Shown piece by piece: positions 16,856 through 25,258 of a DNA stretch of 64,000 nt. The stretch is taken from positions 124,001 to 188,000 of the forward strand of contig NZ_QBKU01000001.1 in the NCBI RefSeq assembly GCF_003054325.1, given 5' to 3'. Position 1 is the first letter of the stretch, and each line of letters starts with the position of its first letter. Under the pieces are notes generated by a model. The model was not told where the DNA came from. It saw only the letters and a list, made by a program, of their open reading frames with translations, and searched no databases. The DNA comes from Sulfitobacter mediterraneus (GTDB taxonomy: Bacteria > Pseudomonadota > Alphaproteobacteria > Rhodobacterales > Rhodobacteraceae). A program made the position numbers and the translations under genes.

Positions 16856-17455
16856 TCATAGCCCGCCCCGCGCCCGCAGGGCTTCGGCGACATGTTCGGC
16901 ATCATCAATGGCCAGAACCGCAAAGGGTGTGATCACACGCCAGCCCAAACGCCGTGCGGCGCGGGCCTTCCAAGCCAGCGCAAGTGTCTGGCCTTTTTGC
17001 GCCAGTATCGGCGTGAAGCGGACGACCAAGGCAATGGCAAGTTCGACACTGCGTGTTTGCACACCAAACCGGCGCAGAGGAGCGCAGAGCCAGCGCACAA
17101 CCACAATCATATCGCTGAGTTTGGTGGTCATTGTGACCAGGTTTGCCAAACCAACGGCAGTGATCATCCGCAATACGATCACCGCGCCGCTGGCCAAATC
17201 ATTCGTGAATAAGTGCCAAAGCAGGATAATCGCTGCAAACGGCCAGAGCACCCGCAAACGCCGCATGCCGCCTTGAAAGAATTGCCGCCCCGGCATCGCA
17301 TATATGACCAACGTCGCCACAAGAAACCCAAGGTGCCAATTCAGCCCCTTGATCGCAAAAAGCACCATCGTCGCGCCGCATAGCCCGGCCAGCTTGGCCC
17401 CTGCAGGCCAGCCATGTGCCCGCGTTTCAACCGGTGAGGTCAGAGAGATCATCAC
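16856..17455 (-). CDS. bioN: Biotin ECF transporter transmembrane component BioN (EcfT)
   Basis: A 199-residue EcfT-type membrane coupling protein that links BioY to the ATPase. Hydrophobic segments cover about 20-110, and the cytoplasmic coupling motifs are present late in the protein (AWKARAARR and EALRARGG, each with the Ala-Arg-x core that docks on the ATPase). The start overlaps the bioM end by 29 bases, implying coupled translation. Confidence 0.9.
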   Translation of the reverse strand: MMISLTSPVETRAHGWPAGAKLAGLCGATMVLFAIKGLNWHLGFLVATLVIYAMPGRQFFQGGMRRLRVLWPFAAIILLWHLFTNDLASGAVIVLRMITAVGLANLVTMTTKLSDMIVVVRWLCAPLRRFGVQTRSVELAIALVVRFTPILAQKGQTLALAWKARAARRLGWRVITPFAVLAIDDAEHVAEALRARGGL

Positions 17456-18161
17456 CCGCTCCGATCTGGGTCATACGGTCCTGAAAGGCAGGCAACACCT
17501 GCGCGGCACCACCAATCATTTCGGTTTTGCCTTGATCAATCCAAAGCACCTCGTCGTATCCGGCCAGCACGGCGGGATCGTGGGTGATGTGGACCAGCGT
17601 CAGATCAATGGCATCCAAGGTCCGCTGCAATTGCAAGGTTGTCGGGATGTCTAGACCGGCAAACGGCTCATCGAGAATAATCACCTTGGGGCGCATGGCC
17701 AGCACGGACATCAGGCACACAAGCTGCCTTTGGCCCTGCGACAACTGATGGATTGCGGCCTTGGCCCAATGGCTTTTGCCGAAACTGGAAAGGGTATCCG
17801 CCACGATCCGACCAGCCTCTTCTTTGGGATGGCCTTGCTGAAGCAGACCAAAGGCAAGCTCTTCTTCGACCGTGGGAAAAATAATCTGGTGGTCGGGGTT
17901 CTGGAACAATATCCCAATCACACCCAGCGCCGCCTTGCGGTCCTTGGCCACCTGAATGCCTGCAACACGCACCTGCCCTGCGTCTGGCTCGATCAATCCG
18001 GCCATGATCCGCGCCAAAGTGGTCTTGCCAGACCCGTTGCGCCCAACCACGCCAATGCGGCGGGCGTTGCTGCGCAGATCAATATCCGCCAACACCGGCT
18101 TGCCTTCGGGGGTAAAGCCGATGGCCTGCATATCTATCAGATGCGCGCTGGGGTCAGTCAT
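17427..18161 (-). CDS. bioM: Biotin ECF transporter ATPase BioM
   Basis: A 244-residue ABC ATPase. Walker A GRNGSGKTTLAR, Q-loop LFQNPDHQ, signature LSQGQRQL, Walker B VIILDEPFAGLD and switch HITHD are all intact. FQNPDHQI is the spelling typical of ECF-type ATPases. It hydrolyses ATP to drive biotin uptake through BioN/BioY. First gene of the operon. Confidence 0.94.
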   Translation of the reverse strand: MTDPSAHLIDMQAIGFTPEGKPVLADIDLRSNARRIGVVGRNGSGKTTLARIMAGLIEPDAGQVRVAGIQVAKDRKAALGVIGILFQNPDHQIIFPTVEEELAFGLLQQGHPKEEAGRIVADTLSSFGKSHWAKAAIHQLSQGQRQLVCLMSVLAMRPKVIILDEPFAGLDIPTTLQLQRTLDAIDLTLVHITHDPAVLAGYDEVLWIDQGKTEMIGGAAQVLPAFQDRMTQIGAGDDLSDLTG

Positions 18162-18247
18162 AGGGATCTAGGGCCGGCTGTTCACTGGCGCACTGCCTAA
18201 CAGGTCGCGGCCCGAAGTAAAGCGGGCCACGCGCCATGGGTCGGGGC

Positions 18248-18946
18248 CTAATCGCGCGGCGCGGTCCATGATCCGGGCAAATCGCCCTTGGGAAACCGTG
18301 TGGGCGCTTTGATCTGGCCCAGAACCCAGTTTGGACCGGCCAACAATTTGCTGAGTGTCGGACTTTTCCGCACCTGTGCTTTGACCTTTTCGATCTGCAT
18401 GACGTTGTCGATGCGCCGGTCAAGGAAATCCCAAGTGGCCTGATGCCCCTCACTGGTGTCGCCCAGCCAGAACAGCAATGTCGAGGAATAGACCCCCGAC
18501 AGCGTGGCCCGCTTGGTGTACCAATTCACATCTTCGGACGTGTCGCCCAGCGCGGTCCAGATCGCATCACATGTCCCCCAGACCAGTTTGGCCCCTTCGG
18601 GTGCATGATGCGGCAGCGAAAACAGCGTGGTGCCACGGCGCACGACCTCTTTGTCGGTGGCCACCTCCAGCCGCAACTGCACTGCACGCGCGATCCGGTC
18701 GCGAAACCGCAGGGCATCCAGATCTTCGTTTTGCAAACGCTCCAACATCACCGCATCACCGCGATGATGATAGGCCACCGCCAGATCAACTGCACCGCGC
18801 GGACAGATCGCCCGCGCCACGGTCGGATCAACACCGCTGTCTTTCACGGCAGCGGCAAATGACGCTTCTGACCAACCATCAAAGGGCACATGATCAAGGG
18901 CAGCATTTAACAATTGGGTCTTTGGCTCTGGCTGTGGATCGGTCAT
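18248..18946 (-). CDS. COQ9 family ubiquinone biosynthesis protein
   Basis: A 232-residue homologue of mitochondrial COQ9, a lipid-binding TetR-fold protein needed for ubiquinone synthesis hydroxylation. The N-terminus resembles a TetR helix bundle (LLNAALDHVPFDGWSEASFAAA, where the W-SE pattern is family-typical) and the C-terminal part has the conserved ATWDFLDRRIDNVMQIEK. The start at 18946 is supported by AAAGGAG; the longer frame to 18985 is not. Divergent from rpsU, an arrangement I recall in alphaproteobacteria. Confidence 0.88.
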   Translation of the reverse strand: MTDPQPEPKTQLLNAALDHVPFDGWSEASFAAAVKDSGVDPTVARAICPRGAVDLAVAYHHRGDAVMLERLQNEDLDALRFRDRIARAVQLRLEVATDKEVVRRGTTLFSLPHHAPEGAKLVWGTCDAIWTALGDTSEDVNWYTKRATLSGVYSSTLLFWLGDTSEGHQATWDFLDRRIDNVMQIEKVKAQVRKSPTLSKLLAGPNWVLGQIKAPTRFPKGDLPGSWTAPRD

Positions 18947-19060
18947 TGCGGGCTCCTTTTTGTGCAGGGATGAAAGACTCGACAAACCCAGATGAGCTTG
19001 CTATAGGCCGGTTTCCTGCAAATCATTGCAACTTTATCCTAGAAAGGTGGTGACAACCAC

Positions 19061-19267
19061 ATGCAGGTTAGTGTTCGCGACAACAATGTCGATCAGGCCC
19101 TTCGGGCTCTGAAGAAAAAGCTCCAGCGCGAAGGCGTTTTCCGTGAAATGAAGCTCAAGCAACATTTCGAGAAGCCGTCCGAGAAAAAAGCGCGCGAGAA
19201 AGCTGAAGCGATCCGTCGTGCCCGTAAACTGGCACGCAAAAAAGCACAACGCGAAGGGATGATGTAA
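19061..19267 (+). CDS. rpsU: 30S ribosomal protein S21
   Basis: A 68-residue, very basic small-subunit protein. It starts [25 protein letters not shown] and carries [20 protein letters not shown], the S21 signature. It helps mRNA base-pair with the 16S 3' end. The ribosome site GAAAGGTGG is strong though at long spacing. Its own terminator follows 28 bases on. Confidence 0.98.
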   Translation: MQVSVRDNNVDQALRALKKKLQREGVFREMKLKQHFEKPSEKKAREKAEAIRRARKLARKKAQREGMM

Positions 19268-19294
19268 GTCATCCTCAGCATTGGCTGAGAATTA

Positions 19295-19328
19295 GAACCC
19301 CCGCGCCTTTGTGGTTGCGGGGGTTTTT
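19295..19328 (+). terminator. Rho-independent terminator of rpsU
   Basis: AACCCCCGC pairs with GCGGGGGTT across an 11-base loop; TTTTTCTTT follows. A preceding small hairpin (CTCAGC with GCTGAG) lies at 19273-19288. Confidence 0.9.
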
Positions 19329-19355
19329 CTTTGTCCGCTCAGGCAGAGGTTCGCT

Positions 19356-20318
19356 TCAATCAGGTCGGTTGATCGTCAGCTCATAGCGGAAGGTATCACC
19401 GTCAAAATGCCGTTTGCCTACGCCATGCAATTGCCGTGGCAGGATGGTCGTCAAAAGCATCGTGCCATAACCGGTTTGCGCAGTGCCATCTGACGTGCCG
19501 ACACCGATCTCGTACCATGTGAGCGCGACATTGTTTTGCGCATCCACCGCCCATGAAATCTCAAGCTTGCCATCAGGATTACGGATCGCGCCGTATTTAA
19601 GCGAATTTGTGCTCAGCTCATGCACCGCCATCGAAATTGCCTGCGCCTCGACCGGAGAAAGCGGCACGGCGGGGCCGGATTTCGCAATCCGGTCACTGGC
19701 CGAAGCGGCATAAACCTCAAGCTGTTCGTCGATCACCGAGTGCAGGCTATCCCGTTGATCACTACCGGGCATCAACTGTTTTTGAATGGTAAAGAACGAC
19801 TCAAGCCGGCTGCTGAAGCGATCCATAAAGTCAGGCACATCCGCCGCACTACGAGCCACCTGCCGACCAATTGCGCCCACCACGGCAAAGAAGTTGCCAA
19901 TGCGGTGCTGCATTTCTCCCAGCATCGCGTCTTTTAACGCACGCAATTGCACCTGTTCGGTGACGTTCTCGCTGTATTGGACAAGATATTTGATGGACCC
20001 GTCCGCCCCCGGCACAGGCGCATGGGAGGCCGTCCACCAATGCTCGACCTGCTTACCATCCACCTCAAGCGTGAAAGGTATTTCCTTGAACACGGGCCGC
20101 TCGCCTTCAAAGACTTTCTGGAAAATCTCAACCATGGCTTCAACGCGGTCAGGCTCTTCCGGGAAGACGTCAAAAACGTATCGGCCTATCAATTCGTCCT
20201 TAGCCTTTGACACCATCGCAAGATAGGCATCGTTGGCCATGACAAATTTCAACTGCCGGTCCAGCACCATCATTGGTACGGGCGCATCCATCAAAATTGC
20301 TTCGAAGTTCAGGGGCAT
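19356..20318 (-). CDS. PAS-domain sensor histidine kinase, HWE/HisKA_2 type
   Basis: A 320-residue soluble kinase without transmembrane segments. A PAS domain spans about 1-120 (MDAPVPMMVLDRQLKFVMANDAY, then GIKYLVQYSENVTEQ-like end). The phosphoacceptor is in EMQHRIGNFFAVVGAIGRQ at about 138-155, and the ATPase N-box is HELSTNSLKYGA, both of the HWE/HisKA_2 class. There is no receiver domain and no partner regulator next door, so it may feed a general-stress (PhyR/EcfG) pathway; that is inference. Start 20318 has AAGGA upstream. Confidence 0.88.
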   Translation of the reverse strand: MPLNFEAILMDAPVPMMVLDRQLKFVMANDAYLAMVSKAKDELIGRYVFDVFPEEPDRVEAMVEIFQKVFEGERPVFKEIPFTLEVDGKQVEHWWTASHAPVPGADGSIKYLVQYSENVTEQVQLRALKDAMLGEMQHRIGNFFAVVGAIGRQVARSAADVPDFMDRFSSRLESFFTIQKQLMPGSDQRDSLHSVIDEQLEVYAASASDRIAKSGPAVPLSPVEAQAISMAVHELSTNSLKYGAIRNPDGKLEISWAVDAQNNVALTWYEIGVGTSDGTAQTGYGTMLLTTILPRQLHGVGKRHFDGDTFRYELTINRPD

Positions 20319-20464
20319 TCGCACTGTCCTTGTTATCCGGAGCGGACGACCGACTTGGCGCATGACATGTTCAACGGGTCAGCATGGTACGTCCAAAGAC
20401 GTATTTACCGCCCTCCAAATCCCTTGGCTACCGAAATAAGCGGAGGAGACCTAGGGTCAGGCAG

Positions 20465-20923
20465 TTAGACAGGCAAAGCGGTGGTTTTACACACCGTCCT
20501 CAAGGCAAAGCTTGATTGCATTTGCCCGACACCGGGCAGCCGGGCCAGATATTGCCTGTGGATGCGGGCAAAATCCTCTGTGTTCTCTGCAACAACCTTA
20601 AGCAGGTAATCCGCCGACCCCGCCATCAAATGGCATTCCAGAACATCGGGAATACGGGCCACGGATTTCTCAAAAGCGTCCAAAATCTCGTCCGCCTGGC
20701 CGCGCAGAGTAATTTCGACAAAGACGGTTGTCGGTACACCCAGTTTACGTGGGTCCAGTAAGGCGACATAATCACGGATATATCCCTCCTTCTCCATCCG
20801 CTGCACCCGGCGGTGGCAGGCAGAGGGGGACAGATGCACGTCTTCGGACAGCTCTGCGTTGGACATCCGTCCATTGCGCTGAAGCGCCTTTAGGATACGT
20901 CGATCAATCTCATCAAGGCTCAT
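20465..20923 (-). CDS. Lrp/AsnC family regulator
   Basis: A 152-residue regulator. N-terminal winged helix: LDEIDRRILKALQRNGRMSNAELSEDVHLSPSACHRRVQRME. C-terminal RAM ligand domain: VFVEITLRG then VLECHLMAGSADYLLKV. Divergent from ald (140 bases between starts), so it probably senses alanine or another amino acid and controls ald, as AldR/Lrp proteins do in relatives; that role is inference. Confidence 0.92.
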   Translation of the reverse strand: MSLDEIDRRILKALQRNGRMSNAELSEDVHLSPSACHRRVQRMEKEGYIRDYVALLDPRKLGVPTTVFVEITLRGQADEILDAFEKSVARIPDVLECHLMAGSADYLLKVVAENTEDFARIHRQYLARLPGVGQMQSSFALRTVCKTTALPV

Positions 20924-21062
20924 TTGCGCAAAACTTTCGCGTATGCGTGGCAATCTGCGCAAGACTATCCCATCTCACACCATTCTGGCCATGGTTATTC
21001 GTGCCTCTTTGCACGGCAGATCGCCTAAATATCGGGCAATTTACAAACAAGAGGTCATCACC

Positions 21063-22181
21063 ATGAAAATCGGCTGCCCAACAGAGATCAAACCCCAGGA
21101 ATTCCGCGTCGGTCTGACGCCAAGCGCGGCTTTGGAAGCCGTGAACAACGGCCACGATGTGATCGTGCAATCCGGCGCTGGCATTGGCGCAGGCTTTGAC
21201 GATGCTGCCTATGAGGCCGCAGGCGCCAAGATCATCGCCACCGCAGAAGAGGTCTTTGCCCAAGCGGACATGATCGTAAAGGTCAAGGAGCCGCAGGCTG
21301 GCGAACGCAAGATGCTGCGCGAAGGTCAGTTGCTGTTCACCTATCTGCACCTTGCGCCCGACCCAGAGCAAACCAAAGATCTGCTTGCCTCCGGCTGTAC
21401 GGCTATTGCCTATGAAACCGTGACCGACCGCAATGGCGGTCTGCCCCTGCTTGCCCCGATGTCAGAAGTCGCAGGCCGCCTTGCACCGCAGGTTGGTGCA
21501 TGGACGTTGCAAAAGGCCAATGGCGGTCGCGGCGTGTTGATGGGCGGCGTGCCCGGTGTTGGCCCGGCGCGGGTCATGGTCATCGGCGGCGGTGTTGTTG
21601 GCACCCATGCGGCCCGCATCGCGGCCGGTATGGGCGCGGATGTGACCGTGTTGGACCGATCCCTGCCCCGGATGCGTTATTTGGATGATGTCTATGGTGG
21701 CACTTTCAAAACGTCTTATGCCTCAGCGCAGAACACCATCGAACTGGCCCGTGAGGCGGATATGATCATCGGTGCAGTCCTGATCCCGGGCGCAGCTGCA
21801 CCCAAGCTGATCAGCCGCGCCCAGCTGTCCGAGCTCAAGCCCGGCGCAGCGCTCGTTGACGTTGCAATTGACCAAGGCGGTTGCTTTGAAACCTCCAAGG
21901 CAACCACGCACCAAGATCCGGTCTATGACGTGGACGGGATCATGCACTACTGCGTGGCCAACATGCCCGGCGCCGTGGCACGCACATCGACCATCGCCCT
22001 TGGCAATGCCACGATGCCCTTCATGCTGAACCTGGCCAACAAAGGCTGGCGTCAGGCCTGCAAGGATGATGCCCATCTCAAGGCAGGACTGAACGTGCAT
22101 GCCGGTCAATTGACCTATGCCGCCGTGGGCGAGGCGCTTGGCATGGATTGCATCACAGCCGATGAAGCCATCGCCAGCTGA
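21063..22181 (+). CDS. ald: Alanine dehydrogenase
   Basis: NAD-dependent enzyme interconverting L-alanine and pyruvate plus ammonia. The 372-residue protein starts MKIGCPTEIKPQEFRVGLTPS, has KVKEPQ with the catalytic lysine, the Rossmann loop VIGGGVVGTHAARIAAGMGA, and the family's NMPGAVARTST segment. Start at 21063 is supported by AAGAGG. The C-terminus (ADEAIAS) is complete, and the stop abuts the convergent LysR stop with no gap. Confidence 0.97.
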   Translation: MKIGCPTEIKPQEFRVGLTPSAALEAVNNGHDVIVQSGAGIGAGFDDAAYEAAGAKIIATAEEVFAQADMIVKVKEPQAGERKMLREGQLLFTYLHLAPDPEQTKDLLASGCTAIAYETVTDRNGGLPLLAPMSEVAGRLAPQVGAWTLQKANGGRGVLMGGVPGVGPARVMVIGGGVVGTHAARIAAGMGADVTVLDRSLPRMRYLDDVYGGTFKTSYASAQNTIELAREADMIIGAVLIPGAAAPKLISRAQLSELKPGAALVDVAIDQGGCFETSKATTHQDPVYDVDGIMHYCVANMPGAVARTSTIALGNATMPFMLNLANKGWRQACKDDAHLKAGLNVHAGQLTYAAVGEALGMDCITADEAIAS

Positions 22182-23063
22182 TCAGGCTGCTGCGCCCTCA
22201 AACAGGGGGCGCAGCGCCGCAAACTCACGTGCAGCAAAATCGGTAAAGGCGGACACTTTCGCTGATTTTGCCAGATCCGGATGCGCCAGCACCCAAAGCG
22301 ACCGATAGGGCAGCAAGGGCACATTTGGCAGCCGCTCCATCAGCGGATCAGGATCGCCCAGAAAACAGGGCATCCGCGTCGCCCCGATATTCTCGCGCAC
22401 CGCTGCAATCGCCGCGTACATATCATCAACCGTCATCCGCACCCGCCGGTTCGGCCAGTTCTGTTTGATCACCTCGGGTGGTCCCGGCCAATGGGCAAAA
22501 CGCACCCAATCCAGCGGCAAAGCCGGATCATCGCGGAGGCGCGCCGCCTGGTCCCTGCCTACATAAACCGTCGCGTTCTGCGCCGTAACCCGGCGGCCCA
22601 CAAGCGTATCGCCCGGCGTGTCAGAGATGCGAAAGGCGACGTCTGCCTCCATCCGCGATAGGTTCAATTCGCGGTTTGCCGCCAGCACCTTGAGTTCAAT
22701 CGCCGGATAACGATCTGCAAACTGGCGCAGGATCGGGGCAAGCGCCCGCTCAAACAACAGCTGCGGCGCGGTGATGGTCAATGATCCGCTGAGCGCCTGA
22801 TCTTTGGCCCCGATCCTGCGGCCCAGATCATGGCTGGCTGCTTCCATTTGCTCGGCACTGCGGGCCGCTTCCAATCCTGCCTCGGTCGGCCGATAGCCAC
22901 TGGCATGACGGTCAAACAGGCGTGTACCCATTGCCGCCTCCGCCGCGGTAATCCGCCGCGCAACTGTCGCATGATTGACCCGCAACGCCCGCGCCGCGCC
23001 GCTGATCCCGCCTTGGCGCACGGTTTCCAGTACAAACCTCAAATCGTTCCAATCTAGGGGCAT
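22182..23063 (-). CDS. LysR family transcriptional regulator
   Basis: About 293 residues. N-terminal helix-turn-helix: LDWNDLRFVLETVRQGGISGAARALRVNHATVARRITAAE. The NHATVARRI spelling belongs to a subgroup in which the regulator often controls an adjacent gene. The effector-binding domain follows from about 90. An ATG 15 bases further upstream is possible; neither has a strong ribosome site. Divergent from the DUF1330 gene, the only obvious target. Confidence 0.92.
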   Translation of the reverse strand: MPLDWNDLRFVLETVRQGGISGAARALRVNHATVARRITAAEAAMGTRLFDRHASGYRPTEAGLEAARSAEQMEAASHDLGRRIGAKDQALSGSLTITAPQLLFERALAPILRQFADRYPAIELKVLAANRELNLSRMEADVAFRISDTPGDTLVGRRVTAQNATVYVGRDQAARLRDDPALPLDWVRFAHWPGPPEVIKQNWPNRRVRMTVDDMYAAIAAVRENIGATRMPCFLGDPDPLMERLPNVPLLPYRSLWVLAHPDLAKSAKVSAFTDFAAREFAALRPLFEGAAA

Positions 23064-23164
23064 AGGCAATCCGATCATTATCGCACATCCATTCCGCAAC
23101 CTTGCGCGGTTTTCGCACACCCATGCAACGCCTATTTTTCGACTATCAACAAAGGAGAAAGACC

Positions 23165-23446
23165 ATGACCGCCTACGCCGTTGTCACCCTGAACGTCACC
23201 AACCCCGATATGATGGCCCGCTACCGCGAGGCCGCAGGCCCCGCGATGGAAAAGCATGGGGTCACTGCCCTGCACGTCAGCCCCGCCCCCAAACAGATTG
23301 AAGGCGATGGCCCTGTTCCGCAGATTATCGTGCTGCTGACCTTCCCCAGCTGCGAAGCCGCCGAGGCCTGGAACACCGACCCTGAGATCGCGGATGTGCG
23401 TGCGATGCGCCAGAATGCGGGCGAATCCAATATTTTTCTGCTCTAG
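23165..23446 (+). CDS. DUF1330 domain protein
   Basis: A 93-residue small alpha/beta (dimeric ferredoxin-like) protein, MTAYAVVTLNVTNPDMMARYREAAGPAMEK. It keeps the PSCEAAEAWNTDPEI helix typical of DUF1330, where tryptophan precedes residues up to the final strand. Biochemical role unknown; members sit near oxidoreductases or stress genes. Strong ribosome site AAAGGAG. Ends in a shared terminator with mscL. Confidence 0.85.
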   Translation: MTAYAVVTLNVTNPDMMARYREAAGPAMEKHGVTALHVSPAPKQIEGDGPVPQIIVLLTFPSCEAAEAWNTDPEIADVRAMRQNAGESNIFLL

Positions 23447-23461
23447 GCCCGCACCAACGAA

Positions 23462-23496
23462 AAAAGGCCCGCCAAACGGCGGGCCTTTCTGTTTTG
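23462..23496. terminator. Bidirectional terminator between DUF1330 and mscL
   Basis: AAGGCCCGCC and GGCGGGCCTT pair across AAAC; a T-run lies on one side and an A-run on the other, so it serves both convergent genes. Confidence 0.88.
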
Positions 23497-23510
23497 GTTG
23501 GACAGGTTGA

Positions 23511-23945
23511 TTACTTGGCTTTGGCCAAGGAATCCCGGATCTCAAGCAAGACATCCAGCTCGGATGGGCCTGTCGGCACCTCGGGCGCAACCTCTTCGGG
23601 CTTTTCTGCTGCCGCTTTGGCCTTGTTCACGGATTTGACCAACAGGAATACCACATAAGCGATGATCAGGAAGTTGATCACAGCCATGATGAAGGAACCA
23701 TAAGCAAACACTGACGCGCCCGCTTCTCGTGCGGCCTCAAGCGATGCGCCTTGAGCAACCTCGCCCGCCAGCACAGCGTATTTGTTGGTGAAATCCACAC
23801 CGCCGGTGAACAAACCGATGATCGGGTTGATCAGATCACTGACCAAGGATTTGACAATCGCGGTAAAGGCAGCACCGATGATGATACCAACCGCCATGTC
23901 CATAACATTGCCTTTGGCAATGAAGTCTTTGAATTCTTGAAGCAT
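23511..23945 (-). CDS. mscL: Large-conductance mechanosensitive channel
   Basis: A 144-residue inner-membrane channel that opens under osmotic downshock. It starts [44 protein letters not shown] (amphipathic S1 helix plus TM1 pore). TM2 is [29 protein letters not shown]. The C-terminal bundle is longer and more acidic than in E. coli (136 residues). Single gene with a shared terminator. Confidence 0.97.
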   Translation of the reverse strand: MLQEFKDFIAKGNVMDMAVGIIIGAAFTAIVKSLVSDLINPIIGLFTGGVDFTNKYAVLAGEVAQGASLEAAREAGASVFAYGSFIMAVINFLIIAYVVFLLVKSVNKAKAAAEKPEEVAPEVPTGPSELDVLLEIRDSLAKAK

Positions 23946-24092
23946 TTTCCGTCCCTTTTTTCATATGCGGCTTGATATTCGCACCAAACGGTTCACCGCT
24001 GCACAATTGTTATCACAAACATGCACAGACCAAACTCTGTATTTGCGGGGAAAAATCCCTACCTCTTACCCATACCAAAAAAGGAACCTCTC

Positions 24093-24794
24093 ATGACCGA
24101 TCTCTCCGCCTTCCCGATCACCAAGAAATGGCCTGCGCAGAACCCCGATGTGCTGCAGCTTTATTCCTTTCCCACACCAAACGGTGTCAAAGCGTCCATC
24201 GCACTTGAGGAAATGGGTATCCCTTATGAGGCGCACCTGGTCACGCTTGCCGATGCAGATGTCAAAAGCCCGGAATTTCTGTCGCTGAACCCCAACAACA
24301 AAATCCCCGCGATTATTGATCCAAACGGCCCGGATGGCACGCCGATTGGCCTATTCGAATCCGGTGCGATCCTGATCTATCTGGCCGAGAAATCCGGCAA
24401 GCTGCTGGGGAACAACGCCACTGAGCGGGCGCAGATCATCCAATGGGTGATGTTCCAGATGGGCGGCCTTGGCCCGATGCTTGGACAGCTTGGATTCTTC
24501 TACAAATTCGCCGGTTCCGAATGGGAAGACAAACGCCCGATGGAACGCTACCTGAACGAGGGCAAGCGGCTGCTCAACGTGCTGAACCTTGAGCTGGCTG
24601 GCAAGGAATGGATCACCGGATCAGAATTTTCAATCGCCGATATCGCCATCGCCCCATGGCTGCGGGCGCTGGATTTCTACGGCGCGAAAGAGGCCATCGG
24701 CTGGGAAGAGCACGGCAATCTGGTTGATTACCTCAAACGGTTTGAGGCGCGTCCAGCGGTGCAAACCGGATTGGTCACACCGCCGCGCGACTGA
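24093..24794 (+). CDS. Glutathione S-transferase family protein, YghU/YfcG-like
   Basis: A 233-residue GST-fold protein. The thioredoxin-like half has LYSFPTPNGVKASIALEEMGIPYEAH and the cis-proline segment NKIPAIIDPNGPDG. The ESGAILIYLAEK block binds the gamma-glutamyl moiety. The helical half has FQMGGLGPMLGQLGFFYKFA, close to the disulfide-bond reductases YghU/YfcG. It probably reduces disulfides or peroxides with glutathione. Start 24093 has AAGGAA. It ends 2 bases from the convergent ytoQ stop. Confidence 0.9.
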   Translation: MTDLSAFPITKKWPAQNPDVLQLYSFPTPNGVKASIALEEMGIPYEAHLVTLADADVKSPEFLSLNPNNKIPAIIDPNGPDGTPIGLFESGAILIYLAEKSGKLLGNNATERAQIIQWVMFQMGGLGPMLGQLGFFYKFAGSEWEDKRPMERYLNEGKRLLNVLNLELAGKEWITGSEFSIADIAIAPWLRALDFYGAKEAIGWEEHGNLVDYLKRFEARPAVQTGLVTPPRD

Positions 24795-24796
24795 GC

Positions 24797-25243
24797 CTAG
24801 CCGGGCAAAGCGCCCGTCAAAACATAGCGCAGGATCTGGACAACCTGTTCCGGCTCCTGCGTCACGGCCAAGGCCGCAGCGTCAACCTCTTTCAACGCAT
24901 GGGCGTGATCCGGGCCATGCAGGATGATCAGTGATTTACCCAAAGCAGCGGCATAGCCCGCATCAAATGCTGCGTTCCACTGTTTGTACTGATCGCCAAA
25001 GCGCACGACGACAACATCCGCATCTGCAATGCCCTTGCGGGTGCGGATTGCGTTGATCTGTGCGCCTTTGCGGTCATGCCAAAACTTGTCCGGCTCTGCG
25101 CCCAGGATCGCAACACCGCAATCATCGCTGGCCGCGTGATCGGTGACCGGGCTGTCAAAACTGACGTCCAGCCCCTGCGCCCCAGCGATGATCTGCTCGC
25201 GCCAGTCGGTGTGGATTTCGCCGGAAAGATAAACCTTGAGCAT
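24797..25243 (-). CDS. ytoQ: YtoQ family protein
   Basis: A 148-residue protein of the YtoQ family, distantly related to nucleoside 2-deoxyribosyltransferases. Seen: VYLSGEIHTDWREQI, the FDSPVTDH strand-loop, and DVVVVRFGDQYKQWNAAFDAGYAAALGKSLIILH. Reaction not established. It follows pheT by 15 bases and is presumably the last gene of that transcript. Confidence 0.82.
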   Translation of the reverse strand: MLKVYLSGEIHTDWREQIIAGAQGLDVSFDSPVTDHAASDDCGVAILGAEPDKFWHDRKGAQINAIRTRKGIADADVVVVRFGDQYKQWNAAFDAGYAAALGKSLIILHGPDHAHALKEVDAAALAVTQEPEQVVQILRYVLTGALPG

Positions 25244-25258
25244 CTAAGCCCCTCCTGT